A stretch of 64,000 nt of DNA from Alkalihalobacillus sp. AL-G (GCF_030643805.1 NZ_CP094656.1:682001-746000); one strand, 5' to 3'; shown: positions 21,537 to 30,638, numbered from the stretch's first letter. The notes: a model not told the origin generated them from the sequence alone. Made by a program: numbers and translations.

Positions 21537-22204
21537 TTTGCGACAACGACTTCAGTTGTTGCAGAGCCTCCGTGAATTTGGATGAACATTTTTTGGATCG
21601 CATCGAGCATTTCAGCGGCATTTTCTTCAGTTAGTGATGGTTGGAAATAAACGAGGTGTAGTGCGTCCTTCGTATCTTCTGTAACCATTGTCCGCTTTGA
21701 ATCAATGATAGGGCTTCCGAATGCCCCGGTGGCATCGCGGGAGAGGACTTTACCTTTCATATCTGTGTTACGACCATTGATTGCTTCGTAGTGATCCTCT
21801 TCTGAACCAATATCGATAGCAACATCCCCTTTAAGGTGGGCCAAATCATAAATGCCTAATGGTAACTTGTATTGTAACGAAAAGAAGTTATTCGTATCTG
21901 CTGCAGAGTGGATTGGTCCAAGCTGCTGACCCTTGTAAACACGTCTTAATAATGCTTCTGAGGAGGGTCGATACCTCGAAGGGTCTGTTCCTGCTTTTTT
22001 AAAAAGCTGCCGCCACTCCTGAATCGGTTCGATTGAAGAAATCGGCTTCTCATCAGCCTCTAACATAAGTGATTCTTGATACAATTGGAGGCGTCCAGCT
22101 AACATTTTAGGAGAGTCTTCAACCGTGATATTATGATACTGAATGACCCCGATTTTAAAATCAGGGGATAGGTTTTGCATTTGATTAGAAATGGTGATGG
22201 TCAT
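21533..22204 (-). CDS. B3/B4 (PheRS editing-domain-like) protein
   Basis: A soluble 223-residue protein of the B3/B4 family (COG3382), homologous to the tRNA-binding/editing B3-B4 domain of phenylalanyl-tRNA synthetase beta. Diagnostic parts are the central WRQLFKKAGTDPSRYRPSSE, the ALLRRVYKGQQLGPIHSAAD stretch and PLGIYDLAHLKGDVAIDIG. A free-standing editing role on mischarged tRNA is a possibility only. Start ATG with GAGGTGA upstream. Divergent from the ABC-class ATPase gene, 64 bp apart. Confidence 0.82.
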   Translation of the reverse strand: MTITISNQMQNLSPDFKIGVIQYHNITVEDSPKMLAGRLQLYQESLMLEADEKPISSIEPIQEWRQLFKKAGTDPSRYRPSSEALLRRVYKGQQLGPIHSAADTNNFFSLQYKLPLGIYDLAHLKGDVAIDIGSEEDHYEAINGRNTDMKGKVLSRDATGAFGSPIIDSKRTMVTEDTKDALHLVYFQPSLTEENAAEMLDAIQKMFIQIHGGSATTEVVVAN

Positions 22205-22268
22205 TTTGTCACCTCAACATACAAGTTTTAGTTCAGTTTAACATAATGGATGAAGGAGTGTTTGAACG

Positions 22269-23978
22269 TTGCATAGACTAAGGAGTTTGCTGCAAAAGAT
22301 TGATGGCAGAGGATATAAAGCGTATAAGGAGATTCGCGGATCCTACGAATTTGATGGATATCGTCTACATATTGATCATGTACAGGGGGATCCGTTTGCG
22401 AGTCCATCTAAAATTCGGCTAGAAGTACCCAAATCAAGAACGGTTTTAAAAGGGGAATGGGAGACGACTTCGCAGCGGAAAGTCCGTTTAGAAGATACAA
22501 TCACCCGAAGTGTTGCCATTTCGATTCACGAGCAAGATAAACGTGCAAGTGGGTCGGGAAAAAGCGGATTGATTGCGATTGACGAACCGAGCCAAGAGGT
22601 GCTCGAGCGGACATCCGTGCAATTATCTGCAACCTCCATTTTCATTTGCCTCACGATCGGGTTGCCTGCTAAAGGTCGTACTGTGTTAGGTCGCCAAGCT
22701 GAGAAAATTTTTAATGCAATCCTTCCTGAGATTGTTCGGGATTCGATTTTTTCATTAAAGGAAGCAGCACTTTTGAAGGCCATTCAACTTTGTGATCAAC
22801 AGGATGCCATTCGTGCGTTTTTGGAAAAAGAGGGTCTTGTGGCGTTCATTGCGAATGGGTCAGTTTTGCCAAGGGAGAGTGGAGTCAGCGATCATCCACT
22901 TAAATCAGGCGATGTTGTTCCATTTCAATCGCCACATTCGCTTGAAGTTTCAATCAAAATACCTCATCGACAGGATTCGATTACGGGGATGGCGATCACT
23001 GAAGGCATCACGCTAATCGTTGGTGGAGGTTATCATGGAAAGAGTACAGTCCTTGAATCGATTGAGCGGGGTGTTTATGATCATATTGAAGGGGATGGCC
23101 GAGAGTTTGTCCTCACGAATGAAACGGCAATGAAGGTTAGAGCGGAGGATGGCCGGAAAATTACGAGTGTGAATATTTCTCCGTTTATCAAAAACCTGCC
23201 TTTCGGAAAAACAACGGACCGTTTTACATCTGAGGATGCAAGCGGCAGTACTTCACAGGCGGCAACAATCATTGAATCACTTGAGGCGGGTACTGAAGTT
23301 TTACTAATTGATGAGGACACAAGTGCGACGAATTTCATGATCCGTGATCAGCGTATGCAGCAGCTTGTATCAAAGGATAGGGAACCAATCACACCGTTCA
23401 TAGATAAGGTGAAACAACTTTATAGTGAGCATGCTGTTTCGACGCTTCTAGTTATGGGAGGCTCCGGCGATTATTTTGATGTTGCTGATACGGTAGTCTT
23501 GATGGATCAGTATCGACCATATGATGTCACCTCTAAGGCAAAGGAGATCGCTCAAAGCACAGCTACAGGACGTCGTGAGGAAGGTGGGGAACGATTTGGG
23601 GATCATGAATGTCGGATGCCTTCTCCAGCAAGTCTTAACAGTCGGAAAGGCAAAAGATCGAAAGTAGCTGCTAGAGGGCTGAAGACGATCCAATACGGAA
23701 TGACAGATATTAAACTCGATTATGTAGAGCAACTGACCGATCCAAGCCAAACGAGAGGCATTGCGGAAATCCTCCATTTTATCGAGAAAAAGAATTGGTT
23801 AGGAACGATGACATTCTCCGAACTGCTTGAAAAAGTTGAGAAGCAAATCCACGAACAGGGATTGGCTTCATTTACAGATTTTCCTAATGCGCATCCTGGT
23901 GACTTGGCGCGGCCGCGTATGTTAGAATTAGCTTCAGCAATCAATCGATTACGTACGTTAAAAATAAATGATAGATAA
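22269..23978 (+). CDS. ABC-class ATPase (COG3044/PF09818 family)
   Basis: 569 residues. The central P-loop GGGYHGKST (about 253-261) and Walker B VLLIDEDTSATNFM (about 344) with acidic pair DED define the family of predicted ABC-class ATPases; a Q-loop/signature-like region lies between. No membrane spans and no partner permease, so not a transporter. Function unknown; an RNA- or translation-related role has been suggested for the family only by inference. Start TTG 22269 with AAGGAG 10 bp upstream. A GRRGGGR-poor linker near 430 (ATGRREEGGERFGDHECR) is basic. Short gap to queG. Confidence 0.82.
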   Translation: MHRLRSLLQKIDGRGYKAYKEIRGSYEFDGYRLHIDHVQGDPFASPSKIRLEVPKSRTVLKGEWETTSQRKVRLEDTITRSVAISIHEQDKRASGSGKSGLIAIDEPSQEVLERTSVQLSATSIFICLTIGLPAKGRTVLGRQAEKIFNAILPEIVRDSIFSLKEAALLKAIQLCDQQDAIRAFLEKEGLVAFIANGSVLPRESGVSDHPLKSGDVVPFQSPHSLEVSIKIPHRQDSITGMAITEGITLIVGGGYHGKSTVLESIERGVYDHIEGDGREFVLTNETAMKVRAEDGRKITSVNISPFIKNLPFGKTTDRFTSEDASGSTSQAATIIESLEAGTEVLLIDEDTSATNFMIRDQRMQQLVSKDREPITPFIDKVKQLYSEHAVSTLLVMGGSGDYFDVADTVVLMDQYRPYDVTSKAKEIAQSTATGRREEGGERFGDHECRMPSPASLNSRKGKRSKVAARGLKTIQYGMTDIKLDYVEQLTDPSQTRGIAEILHFIEKKNWLGTMTFSELLEKVEKQIHEQGLASFTDFPNAHPGDLARPRMLELASAINRLRTLKINDR

Positions 23979-24025
23979 TTGGACAAGGCGTATTAAGTGA
24001 TTTTAAGAGAAAGGGGGGTCAAACG

Positions 24026-25171
24026 ATGACAGGTGCCCAGTTGAAAGAGGAAGTCATTGCATATAGTAAAACAATCGGAATCGATAAAATTGGATTCACG
24101 ACAACGGACCCATTTTTAGAGCTGAAGGAACGGCTACGAACTCAACAGGAATTCGGATATCAATCAGGTTTTGAAGAGTCGGATATTGAAAAGCGAACCA
24201 ATCCTGGGCTGCTGCTTCCGAAAGCGCGCTCGATTATTTCGATTGCACTAGCGTATCCTTCTAAATTGAAAGATGCACCGAAAAGCACGAAGGAAGAGCG
24301 TCGAGGTATTTTTTGCAGAGCATCATGGGGTAAGGATTATCACCACATCCTTCGTGACCGGATGCAAAAGCTTGAGCAATTTATAAGTGAAGTCTCACCA
24401 GAAGCCAAGGTTATTTCGATGGTCGATACAGGAGAGCTCTCAGATCGAGCAGTCGCTGAGAGGGCTGGGATTGGCTGGAGCGGTAAAAACTGCGCAACCA
24501 TTACACCTGAGTTTGGCTCCTACGTCTATTTGGGTGAATTGATCACTACGATACCATTTCCACCTGACCAACCGATGACGGATCAATGTGGTACGTGTAA
24601 TAAATGCGTGGAGGCATGTCCGACCGGTGCACTCGTTACTGGCGGCCAGTTGGATGCCAACAAATGTATTGCTTTTTTAACCCAAACAAAAGGGTTTCTA
24701 CCTGAGCAGTATCGCGAAAAAATCGGCAATCGACTGTATGGCTGCGATACGTGTCAGCAGGTTTGTCCTGAGAATAAAGGAATCGACATTCATCATCATC
24801 CTGAAATGGAGCCGGATCCTGAAGTCGCAAAGCCGAAGCTGAAATCATTGCTTTCGATAAGCAATCGTGAGTTCAAGGAGAAGTTCGGACCTGTTTCTGG
24901 ATCATGGAGAGGGAAGAAACCCATCCAGCGCAATGCAATTATCGCCCTTGGGAATTTTAAAGATGTAACGGCGGTTCCAGATCTAATTGATGTGATGATG
25001 AAGGATCCAAGACCAGTCATTCGCGGGACAGCTGCATGGTCTCTAGGTAAAATAGGTGGCTCAGAAGTTGAAAATGCGCTTAAACAAGCAAAAGAGAAAG
25101 AAAACGAGACGATAGTAGTAGCAGAAATTGATAAAAGCCTAAATTTGATGGATAAACAAGTTATTTCGTAA
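24026..25171 (+). CDS. queG: Epoxyqueuosine reductase QueG
   Basis: Reduces epoxyqueuosine to queuosine in tRNA, using cobalamin and two 4Fe-4S clusters (family knowledge). The 381-residue protein has the N-terminal DUF1730 domain, the conserved VDTGELSDRAVAERAG segment with the proton-donor Asp, the ferredoxin-like clusters CGTCNKCVEACP and CDTCQQVCP, and a C-terminal HEAT-like part (KDVTAVPDLIDVM...VIRGTAAWSLGKIG). Cytosolic. Strong RBS (AAAGGGGGG). It corresponds to yhbA at the same place in B. subtilis; ogt follows after about 55 bp. Confidence 0.93.
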   Translation: MTGAQLKEEVIAYSKTIGIDKIGFTTTDPFLELKERLRTQQEFGYQSGFEESDIEKRTNPGLLLPKARSIISIALAYPSKLKDAPKSTKEERRGIFCRASWGKDYHHILRDRMQKLEQFISEVSPEAKVISMVDTGELSDRAVAERAGIGWSGKNCATITPEFGSYVYLGELITTIPFPPDQPMTDQCGTCNKCVEACPTGALVTGGQLDANKCIAFLTQTKGFLPEQYREKIGNRLYGCDTCQQVCPENKGIDIHHHPEMEPDPEVAKPKLKSLLSISNREFKEKFGPVSGSWRGKKPIQRNAIIALGNFKDVTAVPDLIDVMMKDPRPVIRGTAAWSLGKIGGSEVENALKQAKEKENETIVVAEIDKSLNLMDKQVIS

Positions 25172-25228
25172 TGGTTTAATATAATTTCGTTCAGTATGAT
25201 TAGTCAAAAGGGTAAAAGAAGGGATAAG

Positions 25229-25762
25229 ATGTTTACTAGACAGAGCGTGCAATATGGGGAAATGGAATGTATTCTTGGTCCCCTGACACTTTTGAAAACA
25301 GATAAGGGATTGTGCCGGATCGATTTTGGGACGGCCGAAGACAATTTACCTCTTATTAAAGCATGGCTCAAAAAACAGCTGATCACAGCTGAACTGGAGC
25401 TGCAGCAAGAATCAATGGAACCCTATATTGTTCAACTGGAAGAGTATTTTGCACGTCAGCGTACGGTGTTTGATATTCCGCTCGATCTTTTTGGGACGCG
25501 ATTTCAAAAGCAAGTGTGGGATGGACTGATGCATATACCATATGGCGAGACATATTCATACAAAGACATCGCTACCTTGATTGGATCGCCTAAGGCTGTT
25601 CGTGCAATAGGTAGCGCCAATAATAAAAATCCAATGCCAATCATTATTCCTTGTCATCGTGTGATTGGAAGTAACGGTTGCTTAGTAGGGTACGGCGGCG
25701 GTCTTGATAAAAAGGAAGTATTATTAAATCTCGAGCAACAACCTTCACAAATTTGTTCATGA
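25229..25762 (+). CDS. ogt: Methylated-DNA-[protein]-cysteine S-methyltransferase
   Basis: Removes O6-alkyl groups from guanine by transferring them to its own cysteine (suicide repair). The 177-residue protein has the active-site PCHRV with Cys142, the helix-turn-helix SPKAVRAIGSANNKNP just before it, and GYGGGLDKKEVLL after it. The start at 25229 gives a normal N-terminus, with AGAAGGG upstream; the in-frame ATG at 25196 has no RBS. It follows queG and is closed by a terminator. Confidence 0.92.
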   Translation: MFTRQSVQYGEMECILGPLTLLKTDKGLCRIDFGTAEDNLPLIKAWLKKQLITAELELQQESMEPYIVQLEEYFARQRTVFDIPLDLFGTRFQKQVWDGLMHIPYGETYSYKDIATLIGSPKAVRAIGSANNKNPMPIIIPCHRVIGSNGCLVGYGGGLDKKEVLLNLEQQPSQICS

Positions 25763-25812
25763 ATAGGATGTTCAATCAAATATAATTAACGCAGGTTATA
25801 GCCTGTAAGGAT

Positions 25813-25839
25813 AGGACCCATATTCCGGGTTCTTTTTTT
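25813..25839 (+). terminator. Terminator after ogt
   Basis: AGGACCC pairs with GGGTTCT (one G-U) and is followed by seven Ts. A second small hairpin GCAGGTTATAGCCTG precedes it. Confidence 0.75.
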
Positions 25840-25888
25840 GTGGATTGGACCATACATATAAAGGAATGAAATCAAAGGGGGGTTGCGT

Positions 25889-26779
25889 ATGGAATGGCTT
25901 ACGTCACTTAGACTGTTTATTGAAGAGTACAACGCATCCTTCACACGGGAACAGATTTATGACCAGCGTCTGAGTCAATTGGAAAGAGAAGCCCTTGATC
26001 GGAAGTTGAAAAGTATGGATGATCGTGGTGCGGTAATCGTGAATGCGAAGGTGAAAGTGAAAATCCTAGAAAGTCGTTCTGATGATGTAGAACGGGATGT
26101 AACCTACTTAATTCTTCGCTCGTATTTAATCAAACAAAATAATAAATTTTATGTAGAAGAAAGTATGGAAAGGCGAAAAGCGATTCTCCATGACAATGTA
26201 ATCCGTCAAGATGAAGGCTTAAATCGCGAGGGGGATATGAAAGCCGATATCGTAAATCTTGACCGAGATCCGGATATAGCTCCGATGCCACGCTATCGAT
26301 ATAATCGTCTGGAGGCAGTAAAGTACGCTGAAAGATGGTGGAACTCACATAACACTGCTTACCGTTTGTTTGATAATGATTGTACGAACTTCATTTCCCA
26401 ATGCTTGCATGCAGGAGGTGCTCCGATGCGGGGGCATCCGAACCGCTCCAAAGGCTGGTGGTACAGCGGGAGTACCTGGAGTTACAGCTGGGCTGTCGCT
26501 AATGCATTAAGGTGGTACTTAAGCGGTTCAAAGCAAGGCTTACGGGGCGAGGAGGTCGGGTCGCCTGAACAATTAATGCTCGGTGATGTCATTTGTTATG
26601 ATTTTGATGGGGACGGTAGGTGGCAGCACAATACGATGGTCGTGGCCAAGGATGATTACGGAATGCCTCTTGTTAATGCGCACACTTATAATAGCCGGAT
26701 GAGGTACTGGGAGTATACCGATTCCACTGCGTATACGCCTAAAATCAAATATAAATTCTTTCGTATTGTAGACGGTTGA
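25889..26779 (+). CDS. yhbB: YhbB-like protein with putative amidase domain
   Basis: A 296-residue protein. The C-terminal half (about 138-290) is a putative amidase domain (Amidase_6) with the catalytic Cys165 in FDNDCTNFISQ, a probable His in WQHNTMVV and the closing VNAHTYNSRMRYW. The N-terminal 130 residues are polar and unrecognised. No signal peptide is visible, so it may act in the cytosol or mother cell. ATG 25889 is taken because AAAGGGGGG is 6 bp upstream; TTG 25883 would lie inside that site. Position after queG matches yhbB of B. subtilis. The terminator overlaps the stop. Confidence 0.82.
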   Translation: MEWLTSLRLFIEEYNASFTREQIYDQRLSQLEREALDRKLKSMDDRGAVIVNAKVKVKILESRSDDVERDVTYLILRSYLIKQNNKFYVEESMERRKAILHDNVIRQDEGLNREGDMKADIVNLDRDPDIAPMPRYRYNRLEAVKYAERWWNSHNTAYRLFDNDCTNFISQCLHAGGAPMRGHPNRSKGWWYSGSTWSYSWAVANALRWYLSGSKQGLRGEEVGSPEQLMLGDVICYDFDGDGRWQHNTMVVAKDDYGMPLVNAHTYNSRMRYWEYTDSTAYTPKIKYKFFRIVDG

Positions 26780-26799
26780 ATTTTCAGCCGTCTTTTTTA
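26770..26799 (+). terminator. Terminator overlapping the yhbB stop codon
   Basis: AGACGGTTGAA pairs with TTCAGCCGTCT (one G-U) and is followed by six Ts. A second near-perfect hairpin, AAAAGTGGAG/CTCCACTTTT, lies at 26992-27014. The rest of 26800-27080 has no gene. Confidence 0.85.
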
Positions 26800-27100
26800 A
26801 TGCGATTCCACAGTGAAATTCCGACATTCATCGGGTGCATTCAGACTATAGTCCGCTTACAATTTTCGCGGAACGTTTTTACCGGATTGGGACCAAAAGA
26901 CATTCTGAGTTGGAGGCTTTCGGACTTAAATCTATCCAATGGAACATTTTTGAGCACCTAATGTAGTAAAATCTTTAATAAATGATCGGCCAAAAGTGGA
27001 GTTGCTCCACTTTTCATCTATCTTCAGTATTTTGAGAAGAGACGTCGAATTTGAAAAAATACCCGCCTAACTCGGCTACAATTTCGGATCACCTGTGAAC

Positions 27101-27110
27101 ATGCTATAAT
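27101..27110 (+). promoter_or_regulatory. Likely trmL promoter (extended -10)
   Basis: ATGCTATAAT contains a perfect TATAAT with the upstream TGN extension, about 60 bp before trmL. The -35 region (TTCGGA at 27083) is weak. Confidence 0.55.
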
Positions 27111-27168
27111 TAATACGGATTTGAATGAACCATACAAGTTATTAAAATCAATCTCGAGGTGAATGTTG

Positions 27169-27639
27169 TTGTCAATACATGTAGTTTTATACCAACCGGA
27201 AATCCCCGCAAACACAGGAAACATTGCCAGAACCTGTGCAGCAACAGATACGACACTACACTTGATCCGTCCGCTCGGATTTTCGACTGAGGATAAAATG
27301 TTAAAACGTGCGGGACTTGATTATTGGAAGTTTGTGAACATTGTCTATTACGACTCTCTAGAGGAGTTTTTCGAGCATAACATAGGACAGTACTTTTATT
27401 TGACAAAGCACGGAAAGAAGCCGCACAGTGATTTCGATTACAGTGATCAGAACGAGGATTATTATTTCATTTTCGGCCGCGAAACAACGGGTCTTCCCGA
27501 TCAGCTTTTAGAGGAAAATATGGAGAGATGCTTACGAATTCCGATGAATGATAACGTACGGTCGCTTAACCTTTCGAATACAGCAGCAATTCTTATCTAT
27601 GAAGCACTACGTCAACAAAGTTATCTAGATCTTTATTAA
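27169..27639 (+). CDS. trmL: tRNA (cytidine(34)-2'-O)-methyltransferase TrmL
   Basis: A SPOUT (trefoil-knot) methyltransferase of about 156 residues that methylates the ribose of wobble nucleotide 34 in tRNA-Leu species. Motifs: PEIPANTGNIARTC near the start, FGRETTGLP in the middle and MNDNVRSLNLSNTAAI forming the SAM-binding knot. TTG 27169 is preferred because GAGGTGA is 7 bp upstream; ATG 27163 abuts that site. Equivalent to B. subtilis cspR/trmL and in the same position. Confidence 0.92.
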   Translation: MSIHVVLYQPEIPANTGNIARTCAATDTTLHLIRPLGFSTEDKMLKRAGLDYWKFVNIVYYDSLEEFFEHNIGQYFYLTKHGKKPHSDFDYSDQNEDYYFIFGRETTGLPDQLLEENMERCLRIPMNDNVRSLNLSNTAAILIYEALRQQSYLDLY

Positions 27640-27640
27640 A

Positions 27641-27778
27641 ATAAAGAAAACTTGGCTAGCGCCAAGCCTTAGTGTAGGCAATCGCCCTAGTTGTACTTAT
27701 ACTTAGGACGTAAACTTTTTCTCCAACGTCGGTCATTCTTCCTTGCTGAAAAGTTATACTCCTAACGTGAAATAAAGG
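27641..27778 (+). repeat. Dispersed intergenic element, family B, copy 1
   Basis: Starts ATAAAGAAAACTTGGCTAGC, continues with a small perfect hairpin (CTTGGC/GCCAAG), CGCCCTAGTTG, ACTTATACTTAGGACGTAAA, and TTGCTGAAAAGTTATACT, then CCTAACGTGAAATA. Copy 2 lies inverted at 33641-33759 with about 85% identity by eye; copy 3 at 58901-58965 is internally deleted. Non-coding. Confidence 0.75.
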
Positions 27779-27845
27779 GGGACCCGATAAGGAATCACTC
27801 CTTGGGGTCCACCCTTCATTATTATGCAGGATATGTATCCTACGC

Positions 27846-27935
27846 TTATTTCGTTCCAGGACGATCATTGTATCCTGCTGTAAAAATAGCCACCAAAAAT
27901 GCTAAGGTTACAGCTAAAATGAGGATCAAGCTCAT
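27846..27935 (-). CDS. Tiny 29-residue membrane peptide
   Basis: An ATG-started frame of 29 codons with a textbook ribosome binding site (AAAGGAGG, 7 bp spacing). The peptide is one hydrophobic span (SLILILAVTLAFLVAIFTA) followed by a short polar tail ending RPGTK. Such single-span micropeptides are common in spore formers, but this one is not recognised as a named family. It lies in the trmL downstream region, transcribed toward a family B repeat. The strong RBS makes it likely to be real. Confidence 0.65.
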   Translation of the reverse strand: MSLILILAVTLAFLVAIFTAGYNDRPGTK

Positions 27936-28090
27936 ATGACATCCTCCTTTAAAGCCTAGTTTATCCATTCTTAACTCCCATTATAGCAAAAAATTATCAA
28001 ATGTGTATGAAAAACTGTGACAATAATGCAATAATGGACAAGGGCACTTTACATTATAAGAGTTTAACATCCTATAACAGGGGAAATGCT

Positions 28091-28660
28091 ATGCTTGGGA
28101 AAAATACATATCTGACGGGTTACTTTCCGTTGTTCGCAATTATATTATACAGTGCTTCATTCGGATTCCTTACCGAGGAATACTTAGTCTCACAATTACA
28201 ACGACTTGGAATATATCAGGGGATGACCGAGCTGTTTTCGATCAGTACGGTACAGGTTTCCTTATGGTTCATTATGTGCCTATTCTTTTTCATGCTGTTT
28301 GCCGCCCTTAAACTCATTTCGGACACCTTAATTGAATTGTCACTATTTTTCTTTTCAAAAGAGAGTGAAGGGCATACGTTAAATCAAGTTCGCTCAGGGA
28401 GTTCCATATTTCTGGTCGGTGGCTTGTGCTCAATTTTATTCATCAAGTCGGGTATTCTGCTACTCGTGTCCTTCACGTTAGCTTGCTTTATTTATTTTTG
28501 CTTTTTTATTTATAAGGCAAGTGAGAAATTATCGATTGCAGGTATGTTTGGAGTCGTATTCATGAATCTGCTCTTTTGGGTGTTTTTCACATCAGGAGTC
28601 GTCTATGCCTTTTTAAAAGTATACGGCGCACTCATGTCTGGAATTTTGTCCGGAACATAA
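28091..28660 (+). CDS. Membrane protein, DUF5366/YufK-like
   Basis: A 189-residue protein with five likely membrane spans (about 8-27, 50-80, 98-115, 118-137 and 150-175). Length and the opening MLGKNTYLTGYFPLFAIILYS resemble the YufK/DUF5366 family, which has no known function. ATG 28091 is chosen from AGGGGA 7 bp upstream; an in-frame extension of 30 codons has no RBS. It converges on the PBP gene with a shared terminator. Confidence 0.65.
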   Translation: MLGKNTYLTGYFPLFAIILYSASFGFLTEEYLVSQLQRLGIYQGMTELFSISTVQVSLWFIMCLFFFMLFAALKLISDTLIELSLFFFSKESEGHTLNQVRSGSSIFLVGGLCSILFIKSGILLLVSFTLACFIYFCFFIYKASEKLSIAGMFGVVFMNLLFWVFFTSGVVYAFLKVYGALMSGILSGT

Positions 28661-28692
28661 AAGGAAAGGCTAAAAGTAGCCTCTCCTTTTTT
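28659..28692. terminator. Bidirectional terminator between YufK-like and PBP genes
   Basis: AAAAGGAAAGGCT pairs with AGCCTCTCCTTTT (small mismatch) with T runs on both sides. Confidence 0.8.
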
Positions 28693-30559
28693 ATTCGACA
28701 GCCTCACTCATAATGTCCTGCCACATTTTAAGATGGACGGCCTTTCCAGCAACATCGGGAATCGGGGCGGGCTTATCCTTTCCGACCCAAATTCCAGCTG
28801 TATACTTATCCGTCATTCCGACAAACCACACGTCCTTCGTATCATTCGTCGTTCCAGTTTTTCCACCGATATAGCTTGTGTTTACATATGCACTCCTAGC
28901 TGTTCCGCCTGTAACCACATAGTTAAAAAGGATACGCATCTTTCGGTTCGTCGCATCAGACCACACTTGCTTCCGACGATCCTCCCATTTGTATAATACC
29001 TTTCCATTCGGAGTTGTTACAGATTGTATCGCTCTTGCGGGTTGATAGGTTCCATTATGACTGAATGTAGTATAGGCGTCCGTCAATTCCAGCGGACTTA
29101 CACCGTATGTAAATCCGCCAAGGACTGAAGAAATATGTTGGTCTTGCTCTAATACCTTTTCGAATGTAAACGGTGCTAAAAATGAAAAAGCTTTCTCAAT
29201 TCCAATCGCCTCGACCATTCTAACAGCTGCAGTATTGATCGAACTGCCAATTGCCTCACGCATTGAAACCATCCCATAAACAGCTTGCCCATAATTGGAA
29301 GGGCAGTAATCCTTTTTACAAAAAGGGCTGGCATCTACCGGGACGTTTAATGGCGTTGATCTCACTTCGATATACGGAGCAAAAGCGAGCAGTGGCTTGA
29401 TCGCAGAACCAGGCTGGCGATAGGCTTGATAGGCACGGTTGAAATCCGCACGACCGACTTCTTTCCCGCCAATCAAGGCAACGATTTGCTGTGACATATG
29501 ATCGATGATGACAAAGGCACCTTCCACGCCATTTGGCAGGCTGGTACGTATCGTCTCTTCCGCGATCGTTTGGAGTTCAGCATTAAGGCTTGTATGTATG
29601 CGAATGCCTTGTTCATAGATTAACTCATAAACTCGACCTTTTAGTTCGTTTCTTACCTTCTGCTTTTCCCCAGACGATTTTGCCTTGTTGATTCTTTCTG
29701 CAAAGCCTTCCTTTTTACTAACCAATTGTTCAAATTCATCGAGTACATAAGAGACGTAGTCTGGAAAAAAATGGTGCGGTCGTGTCACATTCAGCTGGAT
29801 TTGTTCTCGAAGGGCTTGTTCATATTGCTTTTGAGAAATGAAACCTTGTTCATGCATTTTACTTAAAACATGATGCTGCCTTTCAAGTGTTTGATCGAGA
29901 TGTTCAATTGGATCATAGTAGGCTGGACGGTTCGGAATCCCACATAATAATGCCGTTTCGGCGATCGTCAACTGTTCTACAGATTTTCCGAAATAAAATC
30001 GGCTTGCGGTTTCGATCCCGTAAACGCCATTTCCAAAATAAATGACGTTACTGTACAGCTCAAGTATTTTCTCTTTAGAAAGCTGTTGTTCGAGCTGATA
30101 AGACAGAAACGCTTCATTTATTTTCCGTTCATATGTTTTTGTATTAGATAAGTAAAGGTTTTTCGCAAGCTGTTGGGTAATTGTACTACCGCCTTGTTCA
30201 AGTGAGCCGGATTTCGCATTAACGACAAAGGCACGGATGATTGCGGCACCATCAATTCCTGGATGATCAAAAAAATGCTGGTCTTCCGCTGCAATAAAGG
30301 CGTTAATCACATTTCTAGGCAACTGCTCATAAGGTATGTATACCCGGTGAGCTGTACCGTACAAGGTGTCAATGACCATATCATTTAAGCCCGTGATTTT
30401 CGTGCTTTCGATTACGTTGATCGATCCGATCTTTACGTTTTCTTTTATGTACTGAGAGGGGGATTGAACCTGGTTTTCATCCGCTGCTATTGAGGTCGAA
30501 AACCAATAAGAACTAAGTAACATTCCAATAATCACTAGATAACCTGTAAATTGTTTCAA
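28691..30559 (-). CDS. Class A penicillin-binding protein (transglycosylase/transpeptidase)
   Basis: A bifunctional peptidoglycan synthase of 622 residues acting outside the membrane. N-terminal signal anchor (about 5-25); GT51 glycosyltransferase with catalytic Glu92 in EDQHFFDHPG and GGSTITQQLAKNLYL; transpeptidase with SAIK (Ser385, Lys388), SIN (440-442) and KTGTTND. At 622 residues it is a short 1A-family enzyme without C-terminal add-ons. TTG start with AAGGTGA. It is close in size to sporulation PBPs of Bacillus (PbpF/PbpG), but which is its orthologue is unclear. Divergent from prkA. Confidence 0.9.
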   Translation of the reverse strand: MKQFTGYLVIIGMLLSSYWFSTSIAADENQVQSPSQYIKENVKIGSINVIESTKITGLNDMVIDTLYGTAHRVYIPYEQLPRNVINAFIAAEDQHFFDHPGIDGAAIIRAFVVNAKSGSLEQGGSTITQQLAKNLYLSNTKTYERKINEAFLSYQLEQQLSKEKILELYSNVIYFGNGVYGIETASRFYFGKSVEQLTIAETALLCGIPNRPAYYDPIEHLDQTLERQHHVLSKMHEQGFISQKQYEQALREQIQLNVTRPHHFFPDYVSYVLDEFEQLVSKKEGFAERINKAKSSGEKQKVRNELKGRVYELIYEQGIRIHTSLNAELQTIAEETIRTSLPNGVEGAFVIIDHMSQQIVALIGGKEVGRADFNRAYQAYRQPGSAIKPLLAFAPYIEVRSTPLNVPVDASPFCKKDYCPSNYGQAVYGMVSMREAIGSSINTAAVRMVEAIGIEKAFSFLAPFTFEKVLEQDQHISSVLGGFTYGVSPLELTDAYTTFSHNGTYQPARAIQSVTTPNGKVLYKWEDRRKQVWSDATNRKMRILFNYVVTGGTARSAYVNTSYIGGKTGTTNDTKDVWFVGMTDKYTAGIWVGKDKPAPIPDVAGKAVHLKMWQDIMSEAVE

Positions 30560-30638
30560 GAGTTCACCTTGTCCTTATGTTTGTATTGTTTCTTCATTTT
30601 ACCATTTATTGAGAAGCATTTGGTTGGAAAATAAGCTT

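Noticed and set aside
15874-23978. Genomic island or prophage remnant
   Set aside because: No integrase, transposase, phage gene or flanking direct repeat was found; the genes are ordinary chromosomal types.
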